A stretch of 64,000 nucleotides of DNA, taken from NCBI GenBank assembly GCA_010093685.1, contig MU006220.1, positions 527,502-591,501 on the forward strand, in the 5' to 3' direction. Every line of letters begins with the position of its first letter. Position 1 is the stretch's first letter. The notes below the pieces were generated by a model. It was given only the letters and a program-made list of their open reading frames with translations. It was not told the DNA's origin and ran no database searches. The stretch is from Ophiobolus disseminans (Eukaryota > Ascomycota > Dothideomycetes > Pleosporales > Phaeosphaeriaceae). This document shows positions 12,228 to 21,995 of this stretch, in pieces. The position numbers and the translations under genes are program-made.

Positions 12228-12908
12228 ATGCTGCTCACCACCATTCTCACTCTACTCCCCTTCGCCATAGCAATCCCACCTGCGTCTCTCAAACGCACCA
12301 CCATCTCTCACACCGAACAATGGCACATCCCCCGCCTGGACATGCACATCCTCAGCGCAACTACGGGCGGGCCTGGCAATCCGCCCTGGGAAAATCCTCC
12401 CCCCTTCAACAGCAGCATCGACTTTGACGTCGTGATGCCCGCCAGCCATGCCACGTTTGATCTCAGCGATACCAGCATGGACAACGACACCATCAGGACT
12501 CGATGCTACGTTCAGTTCCTGGAAAAAAACATGCCATCCCATGACATAAAGTGCATGCCACTGCCGTCTGGCCGCGAGTTCCTATCTTTCAAGCTGTGGC
12601 CATACACCAAAGCAGGTCCAAATATTCCCGAAGCGGCTTTTACGATCGGCTTGATGAGCCGAGTCGATCTCATAAGAGATGGACACTTCACGCATGCTAC
12701 AAAGGTTTACTCAGCACAGCCAGTTGATGTCATGGCGTTTAACCACAACTATCCGACAGTACATGTATTCTGCGCTCTAGGAATGCCTTGGGACGGGTTT
12801 AGATGTCATCTTTGGGGCAGTAACGTGGTGGTTGATGTGCGCAGCTCTGGGTGGGGTTTGGATAACATTGTGGAAAACAAGGACCGGAAAGTTGAGACGA
12901 ACGTCTAG
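12228..12908 (+). CDS. Small secreted protein, paralogue B
   Basis: Family not recognised; 226 residues in a single exon. It begins with a signal peptide (MLLTTILTLLPFAIAIPPAS). It aligns with the gene at 10859 in the block W-x-IPRLDMHILS, PGNPPW, NPPPF-x-SSID-x-DV, and again at PWDGFRC near the C-terminus. It has four Cys. Identity elsewhere is low, so the duplication is old or fast-evolving. It has no intron, whereas paralogue A has one inside the conserved DM-HIL junction. The gene sits about 660 bp downstream of A in the same orientation, consistent with tandem duplication. A secreted, possibly host- or wall-interacting role is inference only. Confidence 0.75.
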   Translation: MLLTTILTLLPFAIAIPPASLKRTTISHTEQWHIPRLDMHILSATTGGPGNPPWENPPPFNSSIDFDVVMPASHATFDLSDTSMDNDTIRTRCYVQFLEKNMPSHDIKCMPLPSGREFLSFKLWPYTKAGPNIPEAAFTIGLMSRVDLIRDGHFTHATKVYSAQPVDVMAFNHNYPTVHVFCALGMPWDGFRCHLWGSNVVVDVRSSGWGLDNIVENKDRKVETNV

Positions 12909-13468
12909 AGCGTGGCATTGCGTGTACGGAGAAGGAACAGCACGGGAGTCGATGATCCTGCTTTTCATCCTCTGTGGTATTGTTTTGGTGTTGTTGGACC
13001 TAGGATACGATCGCCGCCGTTCTGAGATGAAGAGTTACACAACATCTGTCGTGCGCGAGATGGCGTTTTCGGCTGTTTCAAGGTCATCTACACATAACAA
13101 CACCATAGAAGATACTGCTCATCTTCAGACCATCTTCAGACCAAAGCCAGGCATTGAAGGCGCTGCAAAACTTTCTCGCTTTATTCAGAACTCTCAAAGA
13201 TCAAATCAAGACGTGCCAGCTCACTTCGCATCTGTTTGCCTCGCGGTGTGACTCCCAGTGCCCGTGGATTCGATAACTCGACGCGCGAGCGTGATACTGC
13301 AGAGGGGCACTACCGCATGCAAAACAAGCCGAATGGGGATGTTTGCATTGGAACGCGACGATGCATAGGCTAAGACATCAACTCCCCCCTCCTTTTGTGC
13401 TCACTCCTGTCTTTCATCCATCGTCCTCAGAACTCAGACTCTCTTTTCACTTCCCATCTTTCGAAGAT
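12909..13468. other. Intergenic
   Basis: It holds the 3' flank of paralogue B and the upstream region of the membrane-protein gene, pyrimidine-rich near 13380-13450. I see nothing else. Confidence 0.45.
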
Positions 13469-14170
13469 ATGATGACGGCACTCTATTTTCTGGCTATTGC
13501 GATGCTGTTCTCCATGAACATTTGGGCGGTGTATGGTATTGGCCTTGAGCCTCGAGCGACTGACTGTGTCGTGAGTTCATCTCAATTCGAAGTATAGATA
13601 CCATACTGACGAATACCCCCGTAGACCTGTGTTTTTCTTCCATCCAGCTCCGAGCCCATCCCCTCGATGTCCTTCCAGACTCCGCTTTCCGCTACCGCAC
13701 GTCTACCATCACCACATCCTACCTTAGACCTAGCAATCGAAACTTCCTCACCCGTCGCACCGCCAGACTCCCAGAACATATCTTCAGCGTCTTCCATCAG
13801 CGCCACCACCATTCTCACCATTAGCATCAGTCTCACGCTTTCAATCATTGTAATACTCTTCCTCGCCTTTGGCATACCCTACCTACGCAAATGGCGACGC
13901 TCCTGCGCTTTACAACGTGCTGTTGACGAGGTGGAACGAGGCATAGAGATGCGGAAAGACATCGGACACGGAAGCACGTCAGAGGTCACAGAGAGTAAGG
14001 AAAATATGGTTTTGGAAAGCAGAGTGGAGATTGTTGTTGGCGATGAAGAGAGCGAGAGAGATGTCGTGGATGCGTGGGATGGGTGGAATGCGACTTGGGA
14101 TGGAGATGACGATGAAGATCTAGAGGAGAGAGGAAGGAAGGGGATGAGTTTGCCGAGAAGAGAATATTGA
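13469..14170 (+). CDS. Single-pass membrane protein with acidic tail
   Basis: Family not recognised. Exons are 13469-13570 and 13625-14170 with a 54-nt intron (gtgagt...tag, phase 0); 215 residues. A hydrophobic N-terminus (MMTALYFLAIAMLFSMNIWA) looks like a signal peptide. A short Ser/Thr/Pro-rich ectodomain with two Cys near its start follows. A strong transmembrane segment (about residues 96-126, rich in Ile/Leu/Ser) ends in a basic RKWRRS stop-transfer patch. The cytosolic tail of about 80 residues is strongly acidic with DDDDED near the end. This layout is like the fungal wall-stress sensors or Mid2-like proteins, but I cannot show homology. An in-frame ATG at 13343 would lengthen the N-terminus; the 13469 start places the hydrophobic segment at the very start and is preferred. 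Confidence 0.6.
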
Positions 14171-14974
14171 TAGAGTGATGAATAGTGGGGAAAGAGGCAG
14201 CTACCAGTGCTGCCGAGTTAGATGCGGGCCACTGTTAACACGACCCTGGACACCAAGTGGTACGGCATTCGAGATCGAGGACATGAACACGATTGTAGTA
14301 CGGGTGGAGACGAGGATGATGAGAGCTAAACATCCGCGAGGAAAAAGTGTTCGTTAGTTTCAACAAATGCATTTTCCTGCAATTATACTGGGATGGAAGC
14401 ATGCGCTCGATACAAATGTGCCGTCGTGTGCATTAATCGACACAACCGACTACCTATGCTGAAAAGTTGACTCTGGGTGTAATACGAAAGATCGCCAGTC
14501 TGCTGCTGGCGTCAGCGTCGCCACCTCTACCCCGCTTCTAAAAGAGTGGTACTGCAGAGTAATATTCGTACCTCTGGAGACGCGAGTGCCGATGAAGGCA
14601 AGCGAAGTAAAGGTACCGAGAAAATGTACGAGGAAATTTGGACAAGATGGAACTACAGACGACGAGTCTGGCCAGAACGAAGAACCTTTGATACGATGAT
14701 TTTGGGGGCTTTCCCTCCTAATATGGTTAGCCTTATCCATATCATGCGATAACATCGAAACTTTGGAACGATGAACACCTCCACTTCTGCCTTCCCGAGG
14801 TCACTATGCAAGCAAGTGTATGCCGGTATGGCTATAAAGACATGTGGATCATCCTTAACCGACTGTTGCTTGTCTGCAACAATATCATTGTGTTGGGATT
14901 CGTTGTGACACAATGTTTCCCATCTACCTCACTATCGCAGCTACCCTGATCGGCAGCGTGCATTCTGTGCCTGT
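14171..14974. other. Intergenic with nicotinamidase promoter
   Basis: A good TATA box (TATAAA) lies at 14833-14838. The first ATG downstream of it is at 14913 and opens a 25-codon reading frame that encodes a signal-peptide-like stretch and overlaps the hydrolase start. I see no other gene. Confidence 0.5.
14833..14838 (+). promoter_or_regulatory. TATA box of the nicotinamidase-like gene
   Basis: TATAAA lies 142 bp upstream of the ATG at 14975 and 80 bp upstream of the ATG at 14913. If transcription starts 30-40 bp downstream, the 14913 ATG is in the mRNA. Confidence 0.5.
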
Positions 14975-15801
14975 ATGTACTCCACCATGACATCTTCTGC
15001 ACCCCGCACTAACCTCCGTGCCCCGAATTTCTCCAGTACACTCCACAAACGCACGGCACTTATCCTGATCGACATTCAAAACGACTTCATCAACGGCTTA
15101 CTTGGAAGTCCGCGCGCACCCGTCATTTTGCCAAAAGTATACCAGCTCCTAGACAACCACGACTGGCCCTTCATTGCCGCATCGCAGGACTGGCATCCTG
15201 AAGATCATGTTTCTTTCGCATCCGCTCATCCCAATAGCAAAGCTGGTGATGTTGTAAACATTCCCTTTCTCGACAGCCCACTCAAGACGGAAACACAAAG
15301 CGTATACGCGGATCATTGTATCCCTGGAACTTGGGGCGCTGAGTTAGAGAGTGGTATCAAGACGAGACTACAGTACCTTGAAGGCTATCGAACGACAGTA
15401 AATTACATTAAGAAGGCGCAAAACCACTCAGTCGACTCGTATTCCGCATTCGCAGACAACCAGTATCATCAATTCACGACGCTGAACTCGGAGCTGACGC
15501 TCCATGGCGTAGAAACCATCGTCATCACTGGGTTAATCACCAATGCGTGCGTGAGGGGCACTTCGATCGATGGTATCAAGCTGGGCTATGAGGTTGTGTT
15601 GATTGAAGATGCGACAGAAAGTATATCTGCTGAGCTCAAGGCTGCAGCCATCAAAGAGCTGGAGGGCTGGGGTAAGCACGTCTAGAAGATACACTACTGT
15701 TAACAAGCTGATTGTTCATAGGGGTACAGGTGTACAACTTGACTGATTGGGAAGCTGCAAACCCCACGGGCTTGAAAAGGCGCTTCGTGAGGGAACTCTA
15801 A
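14975..15801 (+). CDS. pnc1: Nicotinamidase/isochorismatase-family hydrolase
   Basis: Predicted to deamidate nicotinamide to nicotinate (NAD salvage). Exons are 14975-15671 and 15722-15801 with a 50-nt intron (gtaagc...gttaac...tag); 258 residues. The catalytic triad of the family is visible: D33 in LILIDIQNDF, K147 before DSYSAF, and C192 in GLITNACVRGTSID. The metal ligands are D72 and H74 (QDWHPEDH) and H114 (ADHCIPGTWG), which match Pnc1 and not a generic isochorismatase. The first 25 residues are an extension with no family equivalent; ATG 14987 (CACCATG) is an alternative start. Upstream, an ATG at 14913 encodes a signal-peptide-like stretch ended by good splice signals but in the wrong frame (see findings). 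A cytosolic enzyme is the simplest reading. Confidence 0.85.
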
Positions 15802-16557
15802 TCTTGAGAGATACCACAATGAGACTGAACATTGTTGGGGAATGAGAAGGTCAAGCTATGGCGTATTACGATGACAGGTAGTTGAGTTAATATGAGCACC
15901 TAAGATCGCCTAACGACTGCTTGCGCTAATCTTTTATTGTGTAGTATGAGGTTAAAACATGAAGGCCGCTCTGCTTATCTTCGTATTGATGCAGGTACTC
16001 TCATCTGTGGCTTCGCCAACGGGCCGTCTTCCTTCCCGAACCATACTATCGCTTCGACAACGATGGCCGCCACCTTACAGCACGCCATACACTATGCATA
16101 CCACGAGATCACGCAGCATACTGGTTCTAGGCCTCGACTCGGCCCGATTACTTGGCAAAGCCACCTGCGCCAAATCGTTCATCGTGCCTGCCTATTTGAG
16201 CCTAGCTTGTTCTTTCCGAGCAAATCAACTGCCTTCAACCTTCTTTCCGCCTTCAATGCGCCAAGCTATCGTCTATATTACACGACCATCCAGAGCACAG
16301 GGTTTCCTTCGAGCTTCCTCCAAGCGTAAGTCTCCCGCACACAAGGTACATTCCCAGGTGTCTGGGGTAATGACCTGCCTATTTGAAGCGATGCCTTAGC
16401 AGACTCGAGGAAATTACGGAGGTGCGACACGATGGGCAGGTGGGAACAGCATTCCACAGCGCGACTGCTACCGATGGCATAAAAGGGAATTGTATCCCAC
16501 AAGCTGAGAGGCACAACTTCAAACGTTAGCACGGCTATCGCCTCCCCCATCCTTACG
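15802..16557. other. Intergenic with one doubtful small ORF
   Basis: It contains the ORF at 15959 described separately. The rest holds the hydrolase 3' flank and the carboxypeptidase promoter. Confidence 0.4.
15959..16399 (+). CDS. Doubtful small ORF with signal-peptide-like start
   Basis: The 146-codon ORF begins MKAALLIFVLMQVLSSVASP, a good secretion signal with an AAACATG context. The rest is basic, with no recognisable domain and only three Cys. A second long ORF in another frame overlaps it, which lowers trust. It may be a lineage-specific secreted protein or chance. Confidence 0.25.
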   Translation: MKAALLIFVLMQVLSSVASPTGRLPSRTILSLRQRWPPPYSTPYTMHTTRSRSILVLGLDSARLLGKATCAKSFIVPAYLSLACSFRANQLPSTFFPPSMRQAIVYITRPSRAQGFLRASSKRKSPAHKVHSQVSGVMTCLFEAMP

Positions 16558-17919
16558 ATGAAGTCTATTCTTACTTCAGCGCTTCTTGCATCCACGGCTT
16601 TTTCCTCGGTCGTCCCAAGGGCTGGTCAGAAGGTCGACTACGATGGCTTCAAAGCTCTCCGTGTCACTCTTCCCGAAGGCAGCGAGAACCTCAAAACCCA
16701 AATCGAGGATCTCGTTGCGCACGTCTTGAACCCTGGGAAAAAGGAGCTGGATGTTGTGGTTGCGCCCAAGGATATTGCTGCTTTGAAGGCATTGGTCATA
16801 GAGAGCAAAGTCATCAACGAGGATGTTGGTGCTGCCCTCAAGGAGGAGGGCGAGTTCAAGGCATACGCTGGTATGAAGATCTGCCCCAATTGCTGAGTGT
16901 CGTATACTGATTTTGGACAGTTCCATCCGAGTCTTGGTTCACCGCCTATCATCCATATGCAGATCACCTCCAGTTCCTGCGAGATCTTCAGGCTGGGTAC
17001 ACTAGCAGTACGTAACGTCCGTCCACGAATCCTCATATGTGATAGATGATGCTGACTGTATTCGCAACGTTTAGATTCGGCTATATTTACTCTGGGAAAC
17101 TCAGTGCAGGGCCGCACCCTTACTGGCATCCAAATCTGGGGCGCCGGCGGCCGCGGATCTAGGCCTGCTGTCATCATCCATGGCAACGTACACGCTCGCG
17201 AGTGGATCACCAGTATGACTACCGAATACTTCGCCTGGCAACTCCTCACCAAATATGCGTCGGATGCGAATGTCAAGGCCATTGTTGACAAGTTCGACTT
17301 CTACATCACCCCTATCGTGAACCCCGATGGCTTTGTCTACACGCAGACGAACGATCGTCTCTGGCGCAAGAACCGCCAAACTGTCAGCGGTAACACCTGC
17401 GTTGGTCGTGATATCAACCGAAACTGGCCGTATAAGTGGGAAGTCACCGGCGGCGCGTCCACCAACCCCTGTTCCGAGACCTACAAGGGCGTCGCACCGG
17501 GCGATGCTCCTGAGAACCGGGCCCTCTCCGCACAGGTTAATACCCTTCGTGACTCTCGCGGCATCCGCCTATACCTGGATATTCACAGCTATGGCCAATA
17601 CATCCTCTGGCCCTACGGGTATAACTGTAACCTCCGTCCCGAAAACAACGCGCAACATCAAACCCTTGCACAGCGTGCTCAGGCTGCCATTCGAGCTGTT
17701 TCAGGCACGGCTTACACGATTGGGCCTAGCTGCTCTACTTTGTATGCCACCACTGGCAGCTCGACGGATTATACAGATGTGACCGGCAACGCGACCTACA
17801 GCTATACGTACGAGCTTAGGGACACAGGCACATACGGCTTTACGCTGCCTGCGAACCAGATCCAGCCCACTGTTAGGGAGACATGGGCGGGTGTCCTGAG
17901 CATGTTCAAGGATGCTTGA
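16558..17919 (+). CDS. Secreted metallocarboxypeptidase, M14A (carboxypeptidase A type)
   Basis: Zinc exopeptidase that removes C-terminal residues. Exons are 16558-16870, 16921-17007 and 17075-17919; introns are 50 nt (gtatga...cag) and 67 nt (gtacgt...tag); 414 residues. The order is: signal peptide (about 1-17), inhibitory propeptide (about 20-115), catalytic domain. Zinc ligands are H173 and E176 in GNVHAREW and H304 in LDIHSYG; the substrate arginines and Asn are in DINRNW; the general base is E380 in YELRDTGTYGF. Several Cys (about C242, C266, C318, C353) could form disulfides. The residue aligned with the S1' specificity position of bovine enzymes is Thr, not Asp, which suggests A-type preference for hydrophobic or aromatic ends (inference). 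It lies in a run of secreted-protein genes and ends 257 bp from the convergent beta-galactosidase. Confidence 0.93.
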
Positions 17920-18175
17920 GTGGTTGACTAGTCCAGGAAAAACTCAAACTGTGTTCAGAGAAACGGATAGCTTAATTGATATTCTCATCACCACAAGCTC
18001 TCTTGAACTTACGCCTGTTGTTCTCGTTTTTGCCCGCATGAAGTATCTATCTCTGTTTGACACAAAAGTGATCAGGATCACAATATCTGGACTGAATGTT
18101 GTAAAATGAGTAGTGAGTTCAGTTGATGTTCATGCTTGACATTGCTTCTGACTTTACAAGATGACGGCCAACGTT

Positions 18176-21100
18176 TTAAGCGTAAGCCAACCTCGCTTCA
18201 GTCCACCCCGGCCTCAAATATTCTGAGTCAAACCTAGAACTCCAGCTACTCTCAACGGCATACTCCTGCACCATCTGCACATCCACTTTTCCGCCCTCCT
18301 CCGACTGCGCCCAAATACTCAGGCCAATGACATTGTCACCTGAGTAGTTCAAGATGCCGGGTGGAACAGGGAATCTCCTCTCGTTACCAACGTACGGGTT
18401 GAAGCGAGCATATTGGTACCCGTTGACGAACAGTTGGACACGTATATGCTTCGAAGCGGGAGCATTAAGCACAAATGCAAAAGATGCATCAAGCTCAGCA
18501 GGAACGTCGAGGGGAACGATAGTGCGGTAGAAGTAGATACCAGCCTCGGCAATGCCAGTGGAAGGAGAGCTAGAGTTCCACGCGGAATCATCGAAGCCTG
18601 GTAGAATCCATCCGAGACGCTCGGCAGTAAGGCCACCCTCACTCAAAGGCCCACGGACGGGGTCGAGCTGAGACTCTTCACCGCCAGCCTCGCCAGCAAT
18701 CTTCCAGGATGTGAAGTTCGCGCCTTGTAGGCTAGCAGCAAGGATACCGCGAGGTGCAACGGCGCCTCCTCGCAAATCGTGACCGGTGTTGTCCTGAGCC
18801 ACCAGTAACACGTTGGTACCATTCGTGTTTAAGGTAGCATTGGAGAAAGATAGCGTCATATTGCCAACTCCGACGGTAGAGTTCCCAAGGTAAGAGCCAA
18901 CGAGCTCGCCGTTGAGCCAAGCACTCCATCCAAATGCCTGACCGCCTTGCACAGATAGCTTGACGCCAGTTGCTGGGCCACTGAAGTGTCCACGGAAAAG
19001 ATGGAAGCTGTTGTGGAAGCCATATTCGTCGACGTATAACACAGGAAGAGTGTCAGGCTTGCGAGGGTTCGGTGTTGTGAGATGATCTGCGACCACCCAG
19101 GCGGCGCCACTGTCATCGTAAGATGGCAGCTTCTCAGGCAGGGTATCTTGGACCTTCCATTCATTCAATGAAGGGAGCTTGATGGTGCCATTGAAAGCTG
19201 CGACGGTTGCTTTCAAACTGCCGTAAGTTGTGCGAGACGTCTGCAGCTTCTGACCGTTCCATGAAAGCGTGTCTATGCTTGTACTTGTGAAAACCTCAAT
19301 CGCAGTGGTGTTCAAAATGTCGCCCTTGAGCTCCACACAGCCGTCGGCGTGGCTTACACTTCGTACGAGGTACGGACCTTGGACAAGGACAGACTGGTCG
19401 ACTGGCGCGAAGGGGTCATTAGAGAGATTCGGTGCCCAGAAGAGGTATGCTGTCGGCTTGTCCGCGACGATGACTTTGACGCCGTTATCAAATTTGAACA
19501 CGCTCATGCCGGAGACTCGAGGGACATTGGTGGTGATTCCCCCAGCCTCAGAATGGAATGTGCCGTTCGTGCTCGCTCCGGTGCTGATAGCTGAGCCGTT
19601 CTTAGCTCCCTTGACGTGGAACTCAACCGACTCTCCAACACCAGTTGATAGTACAACTACAGGCTTCGAGTCAATTAGCGCAAAAGTCAGGACTTCAGCT
19701 GTGGAGTAAGTGAGTGTATGGTTGCCGATGGCAAAGTCTGTGACCAGAATCTTTGACTGATGGCCGTTTATGACGATTGACCCAGCGTGCTGCGGGATTG
19801 TCAAGTTACCGACTGAGGTGCTGACGTGGAGTTTGAATAATTCCACTGTTCCAGAAGATGATTCCGTGTGCCTGGTAACGTAGAATGCACCGTTGGTGAC
19901 CGGGTTTCGAAGTTCACTGGCTTCGATAGCAAGATTTGTCGAATACCCAGTGCTATTGCCAAGTCGATTGGTCACTGTGAGATCTTCGGCAATCCGCGTG
20001 AACAAGGCCAGATTCTTGGTCTCGTAGAACTTGCTGTCGATCTTACGGTTCTCGCTGATCGGACTGCTGTAGTCGTACGAAGTAGCGACAACAGGAGCTG
20101 CAAAAGCTCCCCAATTGGTTCCACCGAACATCATGTACAGCGAAATGGCGGTAGAACGCTGACCGATGAGATCACGATAGAACCTACTAAAATCAGACTG
20201 GATACGGAAAGGCAATGTCACGGAACTTACAGATTGGCAAAATCTGCACCAATATCGGCAGGACAGCCGCCCTCTGGACCACCCCAGGGGTTATAAGATC
20301 CGCCTTGAAACTCAGGGAAGAATCTTGGTTGTGTGTCTGAAACTTCTACGAAGTGGTCATAATAGTCAATCGTCTGGTACGCACTACAATTTGTTAGCAG
20401 ACGACAGGTTGAGCAGTGCACAGTATAGCTTACACGTATTTTCCGTTGGTGCTGGTACACTCATCCAGGTTGCAAGACCAGCAAGATGGGTAGCTGTCAA
20501 GTCCAGCGATGTCAACGTTACCAACGGCCCCAGGTGCAAAATCCTCAGACCAGGATTTGGTGTTCATATTGGGGTCGTTGTGAATGAGGGGAATGTCGAT
20601 GCCGTTGGCTAGTGCAGAGTCTTCCAAAGCCTGCATATAGTTGCTCGCAGCTGCGTTGGCAATTTTCTTATATGAGTCTCTCCACTGCTCGCCGTACTCA
20701 TTCTCGATCTGGTACACGATCGCCTTCCCGCCTTTGGTCACCCCGTACTTACTCGTGAGAGCTGAGTATTCGGAGAAGTATGGGTCCAGAGCGTTAAGAT
20801 AGCGGCTGTCGTTGTTCCGTAGAGCACCGTATGCTCCCGTGGTAACCCATAGAGGAAAGCCACCGGCATTTGCTTCCGCGTTAACGTACGGGCCCGGCCG
20901 GGTGATTACGTATAAGCCCACGCGGTCTGCGATCTCGAAGAGTTTTGTGAAGTCGTGGGCTCCGGTGTCGAAATCCGTTGTGTGGTTGTTCGCGCTATGG
21001 TATCCCCAGTTACCGTAGAAGGCAAAGGCTGTGAAGCCAGCTGCCTTGATCTTCTCAAGAAGGTCTTCCCAAACTTCTGGGACAGGGATTCTACACGTGT

Positions 21101-21362
21101 AGACACTCAGTCAGTGCAAGTCTCGCACGTGAACCATAGATGGTACTTACCTCCAATAGTGGATCTCGCCAGAGAAGACGAAAAGACGTTTGCCGTTGAT
21201 CTTGAAGCTGTAGTGGTCCCATTGAACCACTTGGTTCAGGCCGTTGTCGTGCAATGGCCATTGCTCAAGCGTGTTGTTCTGAGCATTGACACCGATGCTG
21301 TCGGGCAGGGAAGTCAATAATGACAGGCCTGACAGCCACGAGATACCCCAGAAATATCTCAT
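18176..21362 (-). CDS. lacA: Secreted beta-galactosidase, GH35
   Basis: Hydrolyses terminal beta-galactosides in plant polysaccharides outside the cell. Four exons, 21151-21362, 20434-21090, 20231-20383 and 18176-20183, give 1009 residues, the usual length of fungal LacA-type enzymes. Introns are 60, 50 and 47 nt with canonical ends. The signal peptide is at [20 protein letters not shown]. The catalytic barrel carries the acid/base Glu in QIENEYG (E202) and the nucleophile Glu in [15 protein letters not shown] (E314). Later beta-rich domains follow, with many N-glycosylation sequons (for example NNTLEQ, NGSAIS, NATLNT). The last intron sits just before FYRDLIGQR; its acceptor TAG is preceded by another TTTAG three bases upstream, and only the second keeps frame without a stop. 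The upstream region has three CreA-like sites, compatible with carbon repression. Confidence 0.96.
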
Positions 21363-21995
21363 GTTGGTTGAGATGGCAGGAGATCGATGAAGATGCCAAT
21401 GAGCATGAGAACCGCTGGGTCGGACATTTTGTAGTGATCTGATGCAGGAACCGCTACCCCGGTCCAGCAAATTGCAACAAGCACTCTAGTCCAACGCTAC
21501 GATAGGACGCATCACCGTTGCGGACGTGCAGGGAAGCTTTGAGGCTTTCAAATGGTGGAATCCTGAGTTCCTCGGACGGACGCTTCCCCGCCGAGCCCCG
21601 GACCCGGTAAAAGTCAATGGGATCATCCAGGGCGTGGATGGTATACGCTTTGGCGTTAGCTACGCGCCGAGCGGAACCAAATGCGGGTCGTCGAATGACA
21701 GGTAAAGTCTTGTCACTTGGAAAAACTCACGAAAGCGCGGGGATGAGGCTGGGGTGGCGTTGTTTCGTTGCGGCTGGAGAATTGTTATGTCCCGACCTCG
21801 GCAAGATGAAAGTGGGTCCATGCGGACAGCGAACTGTAAATGACATAGCGTTCTTCCTCTCCGATGACGTGCGGTTCGAAGCTTCGTGTCTGAAGTCGAT
21901 ATTTATTGATTTGTGTTGTGTCTGAAATGTTGGACTAGATTGCTTGTATCGGAGTGCATACGACTCGGATAGTTGTGTCCTTAGAACAATGCACA
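21363..21995. other. lacA promoter and P450 3' flank
   Basis: Both neighbours are on the minus strand. It holds three matches to the CreA consensus SYGGRG on the minus strand, at 21457-21462, 21586-21591 and 21596-21601, the last two as a close pair. I see no gene. Confidence 0.5.
21586..21601 (-). promoter_or_regulatory. Paired CreA-like sites upstream of lacA
   Basis: CCCCGC (21586-21591) and CCCCGG (21596-21601) read as GCGGGG and CCGGGG on the coding strand, both fitting SYGGRG, about 225 bp upstream of the lacA ATG. Such short sites also occur by chance. Confidence 0.35.
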
